Of a stretch of 64,000 nucleotides of DNA, positions 15,152-22,341 are shown piece after piece. Both the position numbers and the translations under genes were made by a program. The notes beneath the pieces are model-generated. The model was not told the DNA's origin. It was given only the letters and a program-made list of their open reading frames with translations, and did no database searches. The stretch spans positions 1 to 64,000 of the forward strand of contig VEQL01000001.1 of NCBI GenBank assembly GCA_018883245.1. The letters are read 5' to 3'. Numbering within the stretch: the stretch's first letter is position 1; every line of letters begins with the position of its first letter. The stretch is from Chthoniobacterales bacterium (GTDB taxonomy: Bacteria > Verrucomicrobiota > Verrucomicrobiia > Chthoniobacterales > JACTMZ01).

Positions 15152-16423
15152 CTACCCCGCGTAGCGTGCGAACTTCGTCTCCAGCGCGGGCGGGATGTGC
15201 GCCGTGACCAGGGCATCGTCGCCTTCGTAGCGGATTTCCACCACGTGACCCGCGCGATGCAACTCGGCGAGCGCGGCACTGTCGGACTGAGGGATGCGGA
15301 ACTTCTGGCGCATGCGCCATGAGGAAAGCTGGTTTTGCAATTCATCGACAAAGTCAGCGAGATTTTCACCGGTCTTCACCGAGACGGCGACGCTGTGCGG
15401 GTAGCGGGCCAGCGCGGCTTCGACGGCCTCGGGATTTGTGACGCGGTCGATCTTGTTGAAAACGACGAGCGTGTGCTTGCCGTCGGCCTCGAGTTCGCGG
15501 ATGACGGCGTCGGTCGCGGCGATGTGTTCCTCCCACTGCGGATGGCTCACATCGACCACATGGACGAGAAGGTCGGCGGATTTCAATTCCTCGAGCGTGG
15601 CCTTGAACGACTCGACGACCGTGTGGGGGAGCTTGCGGATAAAGCCGACGGTGTCGGTGAAGAGGACCTTCAATTTGTTGGGGAGGACAAATTGGCGTGT
15701 GGTCGGGTCGAGCGTGGCGAAGAGTTTGTCCTCGGCGACGACGCCGGCGTTGGTGAGACGGTTGAGGAGCGACGATTTTCCGGCATTGGTGTAGCCGACG
15801 ATGGCGACGACCGGCCATTGATGACGGGCACGGCCTTCGCGCTGGATGGCACGGTGTTTGCGCACTTCTTCCAGCTCGCGTTGCAGACGCGCGATGCGCT
15901 CCTGCACACGGCGGCGGTCCACTTCGAGCTGGGTTTCACCCGGACCACGCGTGCCGATGCCGCCGGTCTGGCGGGAAAGGTGCGTCCACATGCGGGTGAG
16001 GCGCGGCAGGAGGTATTGAAGTTGCGCGAGTTCGATCTGGAGGCGCCCCTCGCGGCTTCGCGCGCGACGGGCGAAGATGTCGAGGATGAGCTGGGTGCGA
16101 TCGAGAATTTTCTTCGAAGTGACATTCTCGAGATTGCGCCCCTGGGCGGGAGACAATTCGTCGTCGAAAATGATGGAGCCCGCACCGTGCTCGGCGCAAC
16201 GGGCGGCGACCTCCTCGGCTTTGCCTTTGCCGATGTAATAGGGGGCGGTGGGGTGCTGGAGTTTTTGCGTGACGGTATCAACCACGGTGGCCCCGGCAGT
16301 GGCGGCCAGCTCGCGCAACTCGGCCAGCGATTCCTCGAGATCCCACTTGGTCACGCCATCGTGCTCCAGCCCGACAAGGACGGTTTTTTCCGTGGCTTTG
16401 GGAGGGGGGGCAGTGACGATCAT
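15152..16423 (-). CDS. hflX: GTPase HflX
   Basis: The 423-residue product starts at ATG 16421-16423, which overlaps the miaA stop (ATGA). The N-terminal HflX domain contains TAPYYIGKGKAEEV and IIFDDELSPAQGRNLE, the linker has the signature GIGTRGPGETQLEVDRR, and the G domain has GYTNAGKSSLLNRL (about residue 210), DTVGFIRKLPH and FNKID. HflX binds ribosomes and rescues or splits stalled and hibernating 70S particles after stress. The pairing with miaA is a common arrangement. The C-terminal part, ending KFARYAG, is of normal length. No separate promoter is visible, so it is translated from the miaA mRNA. Confidence 0.95.
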   Translation of the reverse strand: MIVTAPPPKATEKTVLVGLEHDGVTKWDLEESLAELRELAATAGATVVDTVTQKLQHPTAPYYIGKGKAEEVAARCAEHGAGSIIFDDELSPAQGRNLENVTSKKILDRTQLILDIFARRARSREGRLQIELAQLQYLLPRLTRMWTHLSRQTGGIGTRGPGETQLEVDRRRVQERIARLQRELEEVRKHRAIQREGRARHQWPVVAIVGYTNAGKSSLLNRLTNAGVVAEDKLFATLDPTTRQFVLPNKLKVLFTDTVGFIRKLPHTVVESFKATLEELKSADLLVHVVDVSHPQWEEHIAATDAVIRELEADGKHTLVVFNKIDRVTNPEAVEAALARYPHSVAVSVKTGENLADFVDELQNQLSSWRMRQKFRIPQSDSAALAELHRAGHVVEIRYEGDDALVTAHIPPALETKFARYAG

Positions 16424-17328
16424 GAAAGGCCCAAGCGGAGGGCGAGGCGGTCCAATGCGGCGGGCGTCACGGTGGAAAGATTTTCTACGGGAAAAGTGGA
16501 CTTGGCCCGGAACCACGTCAACTGCCTTTTGGCATATCGGCGGGTGGCGGCGGTGAGAAGTTCGCGGCATTCATCGAGCAATATTTTTTGCCCGAGGTAA
16601 TCGTTGATTTCACGCCAGCCGAGAATCTGCCGTGCTGTGCCGCCGGCGATCGACTGCGCGGCGCGGACCTCGTCGATCGCCCCGCGTGCGAGGCGTGCGT
16701 CCACCGCGGCCGCGATGCGCGCGTGCAGATCCCCGCGGTCGCGCGTGAAAACGACGCCGCGCAAACCTTCTGGGATGGCGGGCGGGACGAGAATTTCCGA
16801 CGCGGGGCGCCCGGTTTGCAGACAAAGCTCGAGGCGACGCGCCACGCGGCGGGGATTGTGCACGTCTATGACACTCAGGCTGGCGGGATCCAGTTCCCGC
16901 AAACGCGCGAGCATTTGCCGCAACGTCATGGCTCTCACCCCGTCGCGGACAGCGGGATCGATCGCGGGCAAGTCCGGCAGGCCGGCGATGAGCGCCTGGA
17001 GGTAAAGTCCGCTCCCGCCGACGACGAAGGGAATGCGGCCGCGCGCGGCGATGTCCGTCACCGCGACGCGGGCCAGCGCGGCATAGCACGCTGCGTCCAT
17101 CTCCTCCGCGCAGGAAACGGATCCGAACAAGTGATGGGGGACGGACGCCTTGTCTTGTGCGGCGGGCTGCGCGCTCAGCACGGGAAATTCACGGTAGAGC
17201 TGGAAGGCATCCGCGCAGACGATTTCGCCCCCGTGTTTTTGCGCCAGACGCAGCGCGATCTCCGACTTTCCCACCGACGTGGGGCCGGCGACGAACACGG
17301 CGCGTCGCAAAGCCGTCCCTGCGTTCAC
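16420..17328 (-). CDS. miaA: tRNA dimethylallyltransferase MiaA
   Basis: The 302-residue enzyme transfers a dimethylallyl group to A37 of tRNAs that read UNN codons. It has the P-loop GPTSVGKS at residues 15-22, the catalytic-region motif VCADAFQLYREFPVLSAQP where many homologues have D-S-x-Q-x-Y, VVGGSGLYLQALI, and the C-terminal TRRYAKRQLTWFR that contacts tRNA. Here Ala replaces the usual Ser in the DSxQ motif (DAFQ), which occurs in some lineages. It overlaps hflX by four bases. A strong hairpin at 17340-17374 separates it from the upstream RRM gene, so its promoter must lie close to the start or transcription reads through. Confidence 0.95.
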   Translation of the reverse strand: MNAGTALRRAVFVAGPTSVGKSEIALRLAQKHGGEIVCADAFQLYREFPVLSAQPAAQDKASVPHHLFGSVSCAEEMDAACYAALARVAVTDIAARGRIPFVVGGSGLYLQALIAGLPDLPAIDPAVRDGVRAMTLRQMLARLRELDPASLSVIDVHNPRRVARRLELCLQTGRPASEILVPPAIPEGLRGVVFTRDRGDLHARIAAAVDARLARGAIDEVRAAQSIAGGTARQILGWREINDYLGQKILLDECRELLTAATRRYAKRQLTWFRAKSTFPVENLSTVTPAALDRLALRLGLS

Positions 17329-17339
17329 GGGAAATAAAG

Positions 17340-17374
17340 GCGCCCGTTCCCGGCGATGAACCGGGGACGGGCGC
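17340..17374 (-). terminator. Strong rho-independent terminator of the RRM gene
   Basis: The 14-base arm at 17340-17353 (GCGCCCGTTCCCGG) pairs with 17361-17374 across a seven-base loop with only one G-T wobble. On the minus strand the stem runs into CTTTATTT. It lies between the RRM gene stop (17395) and the miaA start (17328). Confidence 0.85.
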
Positions 17375-17394
17375 GATGATTTTTCAAAGCAAGA

Positions 17395-18024
17395 TCAGGC
17401 CTGCCGGGCGGACTCTTCCTGCGCCGCCGCGATTTCCCCGGCGGGCGCGGCATCGCCGCTTTCCCGACCGATGGCACGATCCGGGGGCAGCTTGGCTCCG
17501 CTGACGACGAGCTTGCGGCCCATGTAGTCCTTGTCATGCAACTCGTCCACGGCGCGTTTGGCCTCGGAGACGCTCGTCATCTGGACGAAGCCGAAACCCT
17601 TGGAGCGCTGGGTATGCTTGTTGGTGACGATCTCGACATTGGCCACGGTTCCCACGCCGGAGAAGAGATCGAAAAGATCGCTCTCCGCGGCGTCGTAGGA
17701 CAGGTTCCCGACGTAGAGGCGCGGCGACGTGACTTCGACGGCTTCGGGTTTCCGCGGTTCGCGGGGCGTGCGCGGCTCGCGCTGCGGACGGGCTTCGCGG
17801 GATTCGTCGCGGGTGCGCTCGCGGCGCTCCTGTCCGCCTTCCGACGGTTTCGCGGGCTGCGGCGCGAGGCCGAAGAACGCTTTGATTTTATCCCACAGGC
17901 CGGCCGGCTTGCGGGGTTCGCGGCGGACGTGAAACGTGTCGCCTGAACGTGGACGTGAGGACGAGCGGGAACGACCACCGCGACGGCGGCGACGCGATCC
18001 CGGACCGGAATGACGTGATTGCAT
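17395..18024 (-). CDS. RRM-type RNA-binding protein with a basic N-terminal extension
   Basis: The 209-residue product starts at ATG 18022-18024. Residues 1-30 are Arg/Ser/Gly-rich, residues 45-115 are a charged linker with the amphipathic helix GLWDKIKAFFGLAP and many REPR-like repeats, and residues 120-195 are one RRM domain with RNP2 (LYVGNLSY) and RNP1 (KGFGFVQM). Bacterial RRM proteins of this type bind single-stranded RNA and are often cold-induced. The long basic extension is more than most bacterial RRM proteins have and may aid RNA binding or condensation. The gene is monocistronic, with a leader region of up to 275 bases (18025-18299) and a strong terminator. Confidence 0.85.
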   Translation of the reverse strand: MQSRHSGPGSRRRRRGGRSRSSSRPRSGDTFHVRREPRKPAGLWDKIKAFFGLAPQPAKPSEGGQERRERTRDESREARPQREPRTPREPRKPEAVEVTSPRLYVGNLSYDAAESDLFDLFSGVGTVANVEIVTNKHTQRSKGFGFVQMTSVSEAKRAVDELHDKDYMGRKLVVSGAKLPPDRAIGRESGDAAPAGEIAAAQEESARQA

Positions 18025-18299
18025 TTGAGTATTCGATGCTGTTTGTGGTGATTCGCGGGGTGCGCCGATTGCGCATAGAGATGATCCCGCGGATTGTGGT
18101 CGGCTGCCGCGCCATCCCAGCGCTGTATCCCGCCGATGCGGGTGAAGCCGTGTATTTTCCGGGCAGGAAACCGCAGAGGTCGGATTTGGGGCAACCGAAC
18201 TTGCAAAGTGCCTGCAGCCAAGAGGATACAAATACCATGACTGTGACCTCGGAAAAGACCACGTAAATTATCCCCCACCCCAAGCGGAAGCAACAAAGA

Positions 18300-18325
18300 A
18301 AATCGCCGCTGAGAGGCGGCGATTT
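18300..18325 (-). terminator. Rho-independent terminator of the regulator-kinase-Spy operon
   Basis: AAATCGCCGC at 18300-18309 pairs perfectly with GCGGCGATTT at 18316-18325, loop TGAGAG. On the minus strand it continues TTCTTTG. It stands 24 bases beyond the stop of the gene at 18350. Confidence 0.85.
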
Positions 18326-18349
18326 CTTGAGACAGATTCCGGACCGGAT

Positions 18350-18964
18350 TTACTCCCCGCCCGGTGCACCTCCCGGAGGTGGTCCGTCGGGGCCATCGTG
18401 CTTGGGCCGGATTTTCTCGATGAGAGGAGCGAGGTCCGGATTTTGTTTCACCATGGCCGCCTGCATGGCCTCGTGCATTGCGCGTCTGGCCTCGCGCTTG
18501 GCCTCCGGGGTCTGGGCCGCCTGCATCTTTTCACGGGCTGCGGCGACGGCAGGATCGCTCTTCGCCGCCTCGCGGGCCGCTTTGAGCTTTTCTCTCTGGT
18601 CGGGCGTGAGCGAGTCGAAACGGTCGCGCATGCCCTTGGCCTCGGTGCGGGCCTGCTTGATCTTTTCCAGGACGGGAGCAAGGCCCGGATCCGCCGCCAC
18701 GATGGCTGCGTCGAAGGCTTTCTCGAGTTGATCGTTCAAGGCCTTGTGCGACTCGCGCAAGGACTTGATGGTCGGGTCGTCTTTGACTTTCTCGCGGGCC
18801 GCGGCCAAACGCTGGGCCTCATCGGGCGAGAGCTTGGCTTCGATCCAAGGCGGGGGACCTTTTTTATGGGGACCGCCAGAGTGGCCCGGGCCTTGCGCCT
18901 GTGCCGTCGGCAAGGACAATGCGAACGCTGTGCCGCAAATCGCGGCGGTGATGAGATGTTTCAT
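18350..18964 (-). CDS. CpxP/Spy-like periplasmic helical protein
   Basis: A 204-residue protein with a signal peptide (MKHLITAAICGTAFALSLPTAQA). The mature part is almost all helix and very rich in Ala, Lys and Glu, with LSPDE at residues 45-49 and LTPDQ at 119-123. These resemble the LTxxQ motifs of Spy/CpxP proteins, which act as periplasmic chaperones or as inhibitors of the Cpx kinase. The ends are Pro/Gly/His-rich, which might bind metals. It follows the kinase gene by 23 bases, as in a cpx-type operon. The family assignment rests on motif and context, since the body is longer than in Spy. Confidence 0.6.
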   Translation of the reverse strand: MKHLITAAICGTAFALSLPTAQAQGPGHSGGPHKKGPPPWIEAKLSPDEAQRLAAAREKVKDDPTIKSLRESHKALNDQLEKAFDAAIVAADPGLAPVLEKIKQARTEAKGMRDRFDSLTPDQREKLKAAREAAKSDPAVAAAREKMQAAQTPEAKREARRAMHEAMQAAMVKQNPDLAPLIEKIRPKHDGPDGPPPGGAPGGE

Positions 18965-18987
18965 AACACTGGCTGAAACCCCGGCCG

Positions 18988-20283
18988 TCAGTCGGGGTTG
19001 CGGTCTTTTTCCGCCGACGGCACCGGACGCACGGGCAGGACGATGCGGAACGTCGAGCCTTGGCCCGGCGTGCTCTCCAGGGAAACGCGACCGCCGTGCG
19101 CCTGCACCACGTTTTTCACGATCGCGAGACCGAGTCCGGTTCCACCGGTTTCGCGCGAACGGTGCTTCTCGACGCGGTAAAATCTTTCAAACACATGCTG
19201 TTGGTCGCCGTAAGGAATGCCGATGCCGTTGTCGGCGACTTCCACGCTGATTTCTTCTTCGCCGCGCGTTGCGCGCAATTCCACGGCGAGGGGCCGGCGG
19301 TTGCCGTGCTTGATCGCATTTTCGACAAGGTTGAGAAAGACCTGCTCGAGACGGCCGGCGTCCGCCTCGATCGCGAGATCATGGCCGCCGGCAACTACGC
19401 GCACCGCGGCTTCGTGCGCGCGGATCGGCTCCTCCAATTGACGCACCACGCGATCGAGCAAATCGCGGACATCGACACGGCCGGCTTGCAGTGCCAAGGA
19501 CTGCGACTCCGACTCCGAAATGACAAGCAGATCGTCCACCAGGCGCTTGAGGCGGTCGGTGTGCTTCGACATCACATCAAGGGCGTTGGCGGCGAGAGCA
19601 CGGTCATCGATGCCTCCATCGGACAATGTCTCGAGGTAGCCATTGATGATGGTGAGAGGGGTGCGCAGTTCGTGCGAAACATTGGCGACGAATTCGCGAC
19701 GCAAGCGCTCGAGATTGCGGATGCGGCTGACGTCGCGCATCACCACAACGGCACCGCGTTGGCTCTCCGCCGTTTCCGGGAGGGGCGAGACGGCCACTTC
19801 ATAGACGGCAACCTCGCGGCTGCGGTCGAGCGTGACTTCCCCGGAGAGCAGGCGACCGGACAGCACCGCCTCCCGGACGAGATGATGCATGTCGGCATTG
19901 CCGAATGCTTCGACGATCGTGCGCGCGGATAGCGGACCGGGCGACGGCGCCATGGCCTCCGCGGCGGGGTTGGACATGCGGATGCGCAAAGCCTGATCGA
20001 CGACGAAGACACCTTCCGCAATGCCGGAGAGAATCGTTTCCAAGCCGAAACGCTCTCCGCGGGAGACGCGCTCGAGTTCTTCAAAGCGCAGCGCGACCGT
20101 GCGTAGGTCGAGTTCGGCAGGGCGCAGCGCACGGGGCAACTCGAGCATCAGCGGAAAGTTGGTGTCCCCGGCCGCCAATCGCCGGAGACCCGAGCGCAGG
20201 ATGGCCAAGCCCCGCGCGTAGCGGTAGGCGAGCAACAACAATACGCCCGCGACCGCGAGAGCGCCGATCATCCACCAGCTCAA
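18988..20283 (-). CDS. Sensor histidine kinase, PhoR-like
   Basis: I place the start at TTG 20281-20283, which overlaps the regulator stop by four bases and follows GGAGG at four bases; ATG 20271 is the alternative. The 431-residue product has one membrane segment near the N-terminus (IGALAVAGVLLLLAYRYA), no periplasmic domain of any size, a PAS domain (about residues 85-185, ILSGIAEGVFVVD), a dimerisation helix with the phospho-acceptor H in NVSHELRTPLT, and an ATPase domain with NLVENAIKH, DNGIGI and GGTGLGLAIVKN. This matches PhoR-like kinases. It is coupled to the OmpR-type regulator upstream and to a CpxP/Spy-like gene downstream. Confidence 0.9.
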   Translation of the reverse strand: MSWWMIGALAVAGVLLLLAYRYARGLAILRSGLRRLAAGDTNFPLMLELPRALRPAELDLRTVALRFEELERVSRGERFGLETILSGIAEGVFVVDQALRIRMSNPAAEAMAPSPGPLSARTIVEAFGNADMHHLVREAVLSGRLLSGEVTLDRSREVAVYEVAVSPLPETAESQRGAVVVMRDVSRIRNLERLRREFVANVSHELRTPLTIINGYLETLSDGGIDDRALAANALDVMSKHTDRLKRLVDDLLVISESESQSLALQAGRVDVRDLLDRVVRQLEEPIRAHEAAVRVVAGGHDLAIEADAGRLEQVFLNLVENAIKHGNRRPLAVELRATRGEEEISVEVADNGIGIPYGDQQHVFERFYRVEKHRSRETGGTGLGLAIVKNVVQAHGGRVSLESTPGQGSTFRIVLPVRPVPSAEKDRNPD

Positions 20284-20987
20284 TGTTCCTCCCCTGCGCG
20301 GAAGCGGTAGCCTTCTCCCCTCACCGTTTCGAGGCAAGCGGCACGCTTGCCGAGTTTGGCGCGCAGGCGGCGCATGTGCGTATCGACGGTGCGGCTGTCC
20401 ACCATGCTTCGGTAACCCCAGACGTCACGCATCAGGCGGTCGCGTCCCAAGGTGCGGCCGTGGTTTTCCATCAGCATGGCAAGCAACTTGAACTCCATCG
20501 CGGTGAGGTCGAGTTTGCTGCCGTCCATGCGGATGTCGAATTTTCCGCGATCCAACTCGAAGGGGCCGGCCGCGAGCTTTTCCGCCGGAGCAGACGCAAC
20601 CGAGCGCCGCAGCAGTGCTTGCACGCGAAGAACAAGTTCGCGGGGGCTGAACGGCTTGGTCAAATAATCGTCGGCCCCGAGTTCGAGGCCCGCGACCCTT
20701 TCCTCCTCGCGCGCTTTGGCCGTGAGCATGATGACCGGGACGGCAGCCACCGGGGGATGCGCTTTGAGCGCGCGACAGACATCCTCGCCGCGCATCTCGG
20801 GCAACATGAGGTCGAGAATGACGAGATCGGGCACTTCCTCCTTGGCCGCGGCCAATCCCGACAAACCGTCGGAGGCCTCGCGCAGACGGTAGCCGGCCTT
20901 TTTCAAATGCAGGCAGATCAGATTGCGGACGTCTGTCTCATCCTCGACGACGAGAATTCGCGGTTTTGAGTCCTGCGTCGAGGGCAT
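20280..20987 (-). CDS. OmpR/PhoB-family response regulator
   Basis: The 235-residue protein has a receiver domain (phospho-acceptor D59 in VILDLMLPE, acidic pair E15-D16, T89, K111) and a C-terminal winged helix with MEFKLLAMLMENHGR, RDVWGY and SRTVDTHMRRLRAKLG. The last motif is typical of PhoB/OmpR transcription factors. It is the first gene of a three-gene operon with the kinase and the Spy-like protein. Direct targets cannot be told from the sequence. The first codon ATG 20985-20987 is well placed, and the divergent region 20988-21262 contains a large inverted repeat. Confidence 0.92.
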   Translation of the reverse strand: MPSTQDSKPRILVVEDETDVRNLICLHLKKAGYRLREASDGLSGLAAAKEEVPDLVILDLMLPEMRGEDVCRALKAHPPVAAVPVIMLTAKAREEERVAGLELGADDYLTKPFSPRELVLRVQALLRRSVASAPAEKLAAGPFELDRGKFDIRMDGSKLDLTAMEFKLLAMLMENHGRTLGRDRLMRDVWGYRSMVDSRTVDTHMRRLRAKLGKRAACLETVRGEGYRFRAGEEH

Positions 20988-21034
20988 CCCACGAACCTAA
21001 AAACGAAGCGTCTCGCCCTCAAACGCAAAAAAGT

Positions 21035-21088
21035 GAGCCGCCGGTATTCCCAGTCAGAAAACAAGAAAACTGACCGGCCCGGCGGCTC
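21035..21088. repeat. Long inverted repeat between divergent operons
   Basis: GAGCCGCCGG at 21035-21044 is the exact reverse complement of CCGGCGGCTC at 21079-21088. Inside the loop CAGTCAG (21051-21057) pairs with CTGAC (21070-21074), so the whole forms one extended hairpin with an A-rich tip. It lies 47 bases upstream of the response-regulator start and 175 bases upstream of the L,D-transpeptidase. It could be a leader structure, a small RNA or a protein site. I see no gene elsewhere in 20988-21262. Confidence 0.6.
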
Positions 21089-21262
21089 TTGGCGCAAACC
21101 AAACCATGTGTTTCGACCGCTCCCGGCCTCGGGCGTTCAAAAAAAGAATCCGGTAAAAGCGAATGACCCCGGCAGCAGGTTTGCGAATAATTTATCATGG
21201 CGAACATTGCCTTCCGTTGGCCCTTTTTCCGGCGGGCATCCGTGCTAAAGTCCGGAGATTCC

Positions 21263-21910
21263 ATGATGAAACGCTTCTATCCTGTTGCAGCGTTGGTCGC
21301 CGTTGCTTGGCTTTCTGCCTGCAGCCCGATGGACAAACGGCATGTGATCCATGTGAGCGTTGCCGACCAGAAAATGCTGGTCACCGACCGCGGCGAGGCG
21401 GTTTCCACCTACCCCATTTCGACTTCGAAATACGGCCTGAGTTCGCGCCCGGGCAGCTACGGCACGCCGCTGGGCAAGCACCGGGTCGCGAGAAAAATCG
21501 GCCACGGCCTGCCACTGGGTGCCGTCCTGAAATCACGGCGCTTCACCGGCGAGATTCTTCCGGTCGATGCACCCGGACGCGATCCGATCGTCACGCGCAT
21601 CCTGTGGTTGCGCGGCGTGGAGCGCGGCAACGGCAACAGTTTTTCGCGGCTCATTTACATCCACGGCACACCCGAGGAACGCAACATCGGCTCGCCGTCC
21701 AGCTACGGATGCATCCGCATGCGGTCGAAGGACGTGACCGAATTGTTCGCCCGTGTCGGCGTCGGTGCGAAGGTGGATATCTTCCGCGATCCGCTGGCCG
21801 TTCGCTTCCCGAAGCTCTTCAAACAGCAGGAGCATGCTGCTCCAGCCCCGCAGCCTGCCGCGACTCCCGCAGAAATGGCGGCGATCCCGGCGGCGGCCCG
21901 CGAACTTTGA
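21263..21910 (+). CDS. L,D-transpeptidase (YkuD-fold) lipoprotein
   Basis: The 215-residue product starts at ATG 21263 (MMKRFYPVAALVAVAWLSAC), which ends in a lipobox with Cys at about residue 20, so it is membrane anchored. The YkuD domain begins with HVIHVSVADQKMLVTDRG and contains the catalytic part IHGTPEERNIGSPSSYGCIR with the active Cys. These enzymes cross-link peptidoglycan 3-3 or attach proteins to it. The C-terminal 30 residues are Ala/Pro-rich. CGGAGA precedes the start as a ribosome binding site. It is the first gene of a plus-strand operon with the VanZ-like gene, ligA and xth. Confidence 0.9.
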   Translation: MMKRFYPVAALVAVAWLSACSPMDKRHVIHVSVADQKMLVTDRGEAVSTYPISTSKYGLSSRPGSYGTPLGKHRVARKIGHGLPLGAVLKSRRFTGEILPVDAPGRDPIVTRILWLRGVERGNGNSFSRLIYIHGTPEERNIGSPSSYGCIRMRSKDVTELFARVGVGAKVDIFRDPLAVRFPKLFKQQEHAAPAPQPAATPAEMAAIPAAAREL

Positions 21911-21939
21911 ACCGCCTGCGAGAGCCCGCGGAGTCCGGC

Positions 21940-22341
21940 ATGCTCCGCATTGTTTTGACATGGATGCTGTGGCTGGCGCTGCTCGCGTGGGCCGCGACAA
22001 TCCTGTTTATCTCATCCCTCACCCCGGAATCTCTTCCGCGCGCCGCATTCGTCACATGGGACAAGCTGAACCATCTGGCCGCCTTCGCCGCGGGCGGATG
22101 GCTCGCCGCCAGTGCCCTGCGATCCACGTGGCCGGAGCGGCCCGTCCGCGGGCTTCTTGTGTCCGCCGTGCTCTTGGTCGCCCTTTTCGGCGCCTTCGAC
22201 GAAGCCCTCCAGACATTCACCCCGGGCCGGTCCGGCGGTGACATCTTTGATTGGATCGCCGATCTTCTCGGCGCCATGCTCGGCACGCTGCTGAACCTTT
22301 TGACCCATGCCCGACTCCAACGTCTCGTCACGCGTCGCTAA
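21940..22341 (+). CDS. VanZ-like membrane protein
   Basis: The 133-residue protein starts at ATG 21940 and has four predicted membrane segments. The first is preceded by few residues (MLRIVLTWMLWLALLAW), and the motifs DKLNHLAAFAAGGWLAA and FDEALQTFTPGRSGGDIFDWIAD are typical of the VanZ family, which includes proteins linked to teicoplanin resistance, though most members have no known role. It lies 29 bases after the transpeptidase stop, and its last 35 bases overlap ligA in another frame, so translation is probably coupled. A cell-envelope role is inferred from the neighbour. Confidence 0.85.
   Translation: MLRIVLTWMLWLALLAWAATILFISSLTPESLPRAAFVTWDKLNHLAAFAAGGWLAASALRSTWPERPVRGLLVSAVLLVALFGAFDEALQTFTPGRSGGDIFDWIADLLGAMLGTLLNLLTHARLQRLVTRR

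Noticed and set aside
15335-16600. A 421-codon open frame on the plus strand opposite hflX
   Set aside because: hflX shows the complete G-domain motif set; the antisense frame has none.
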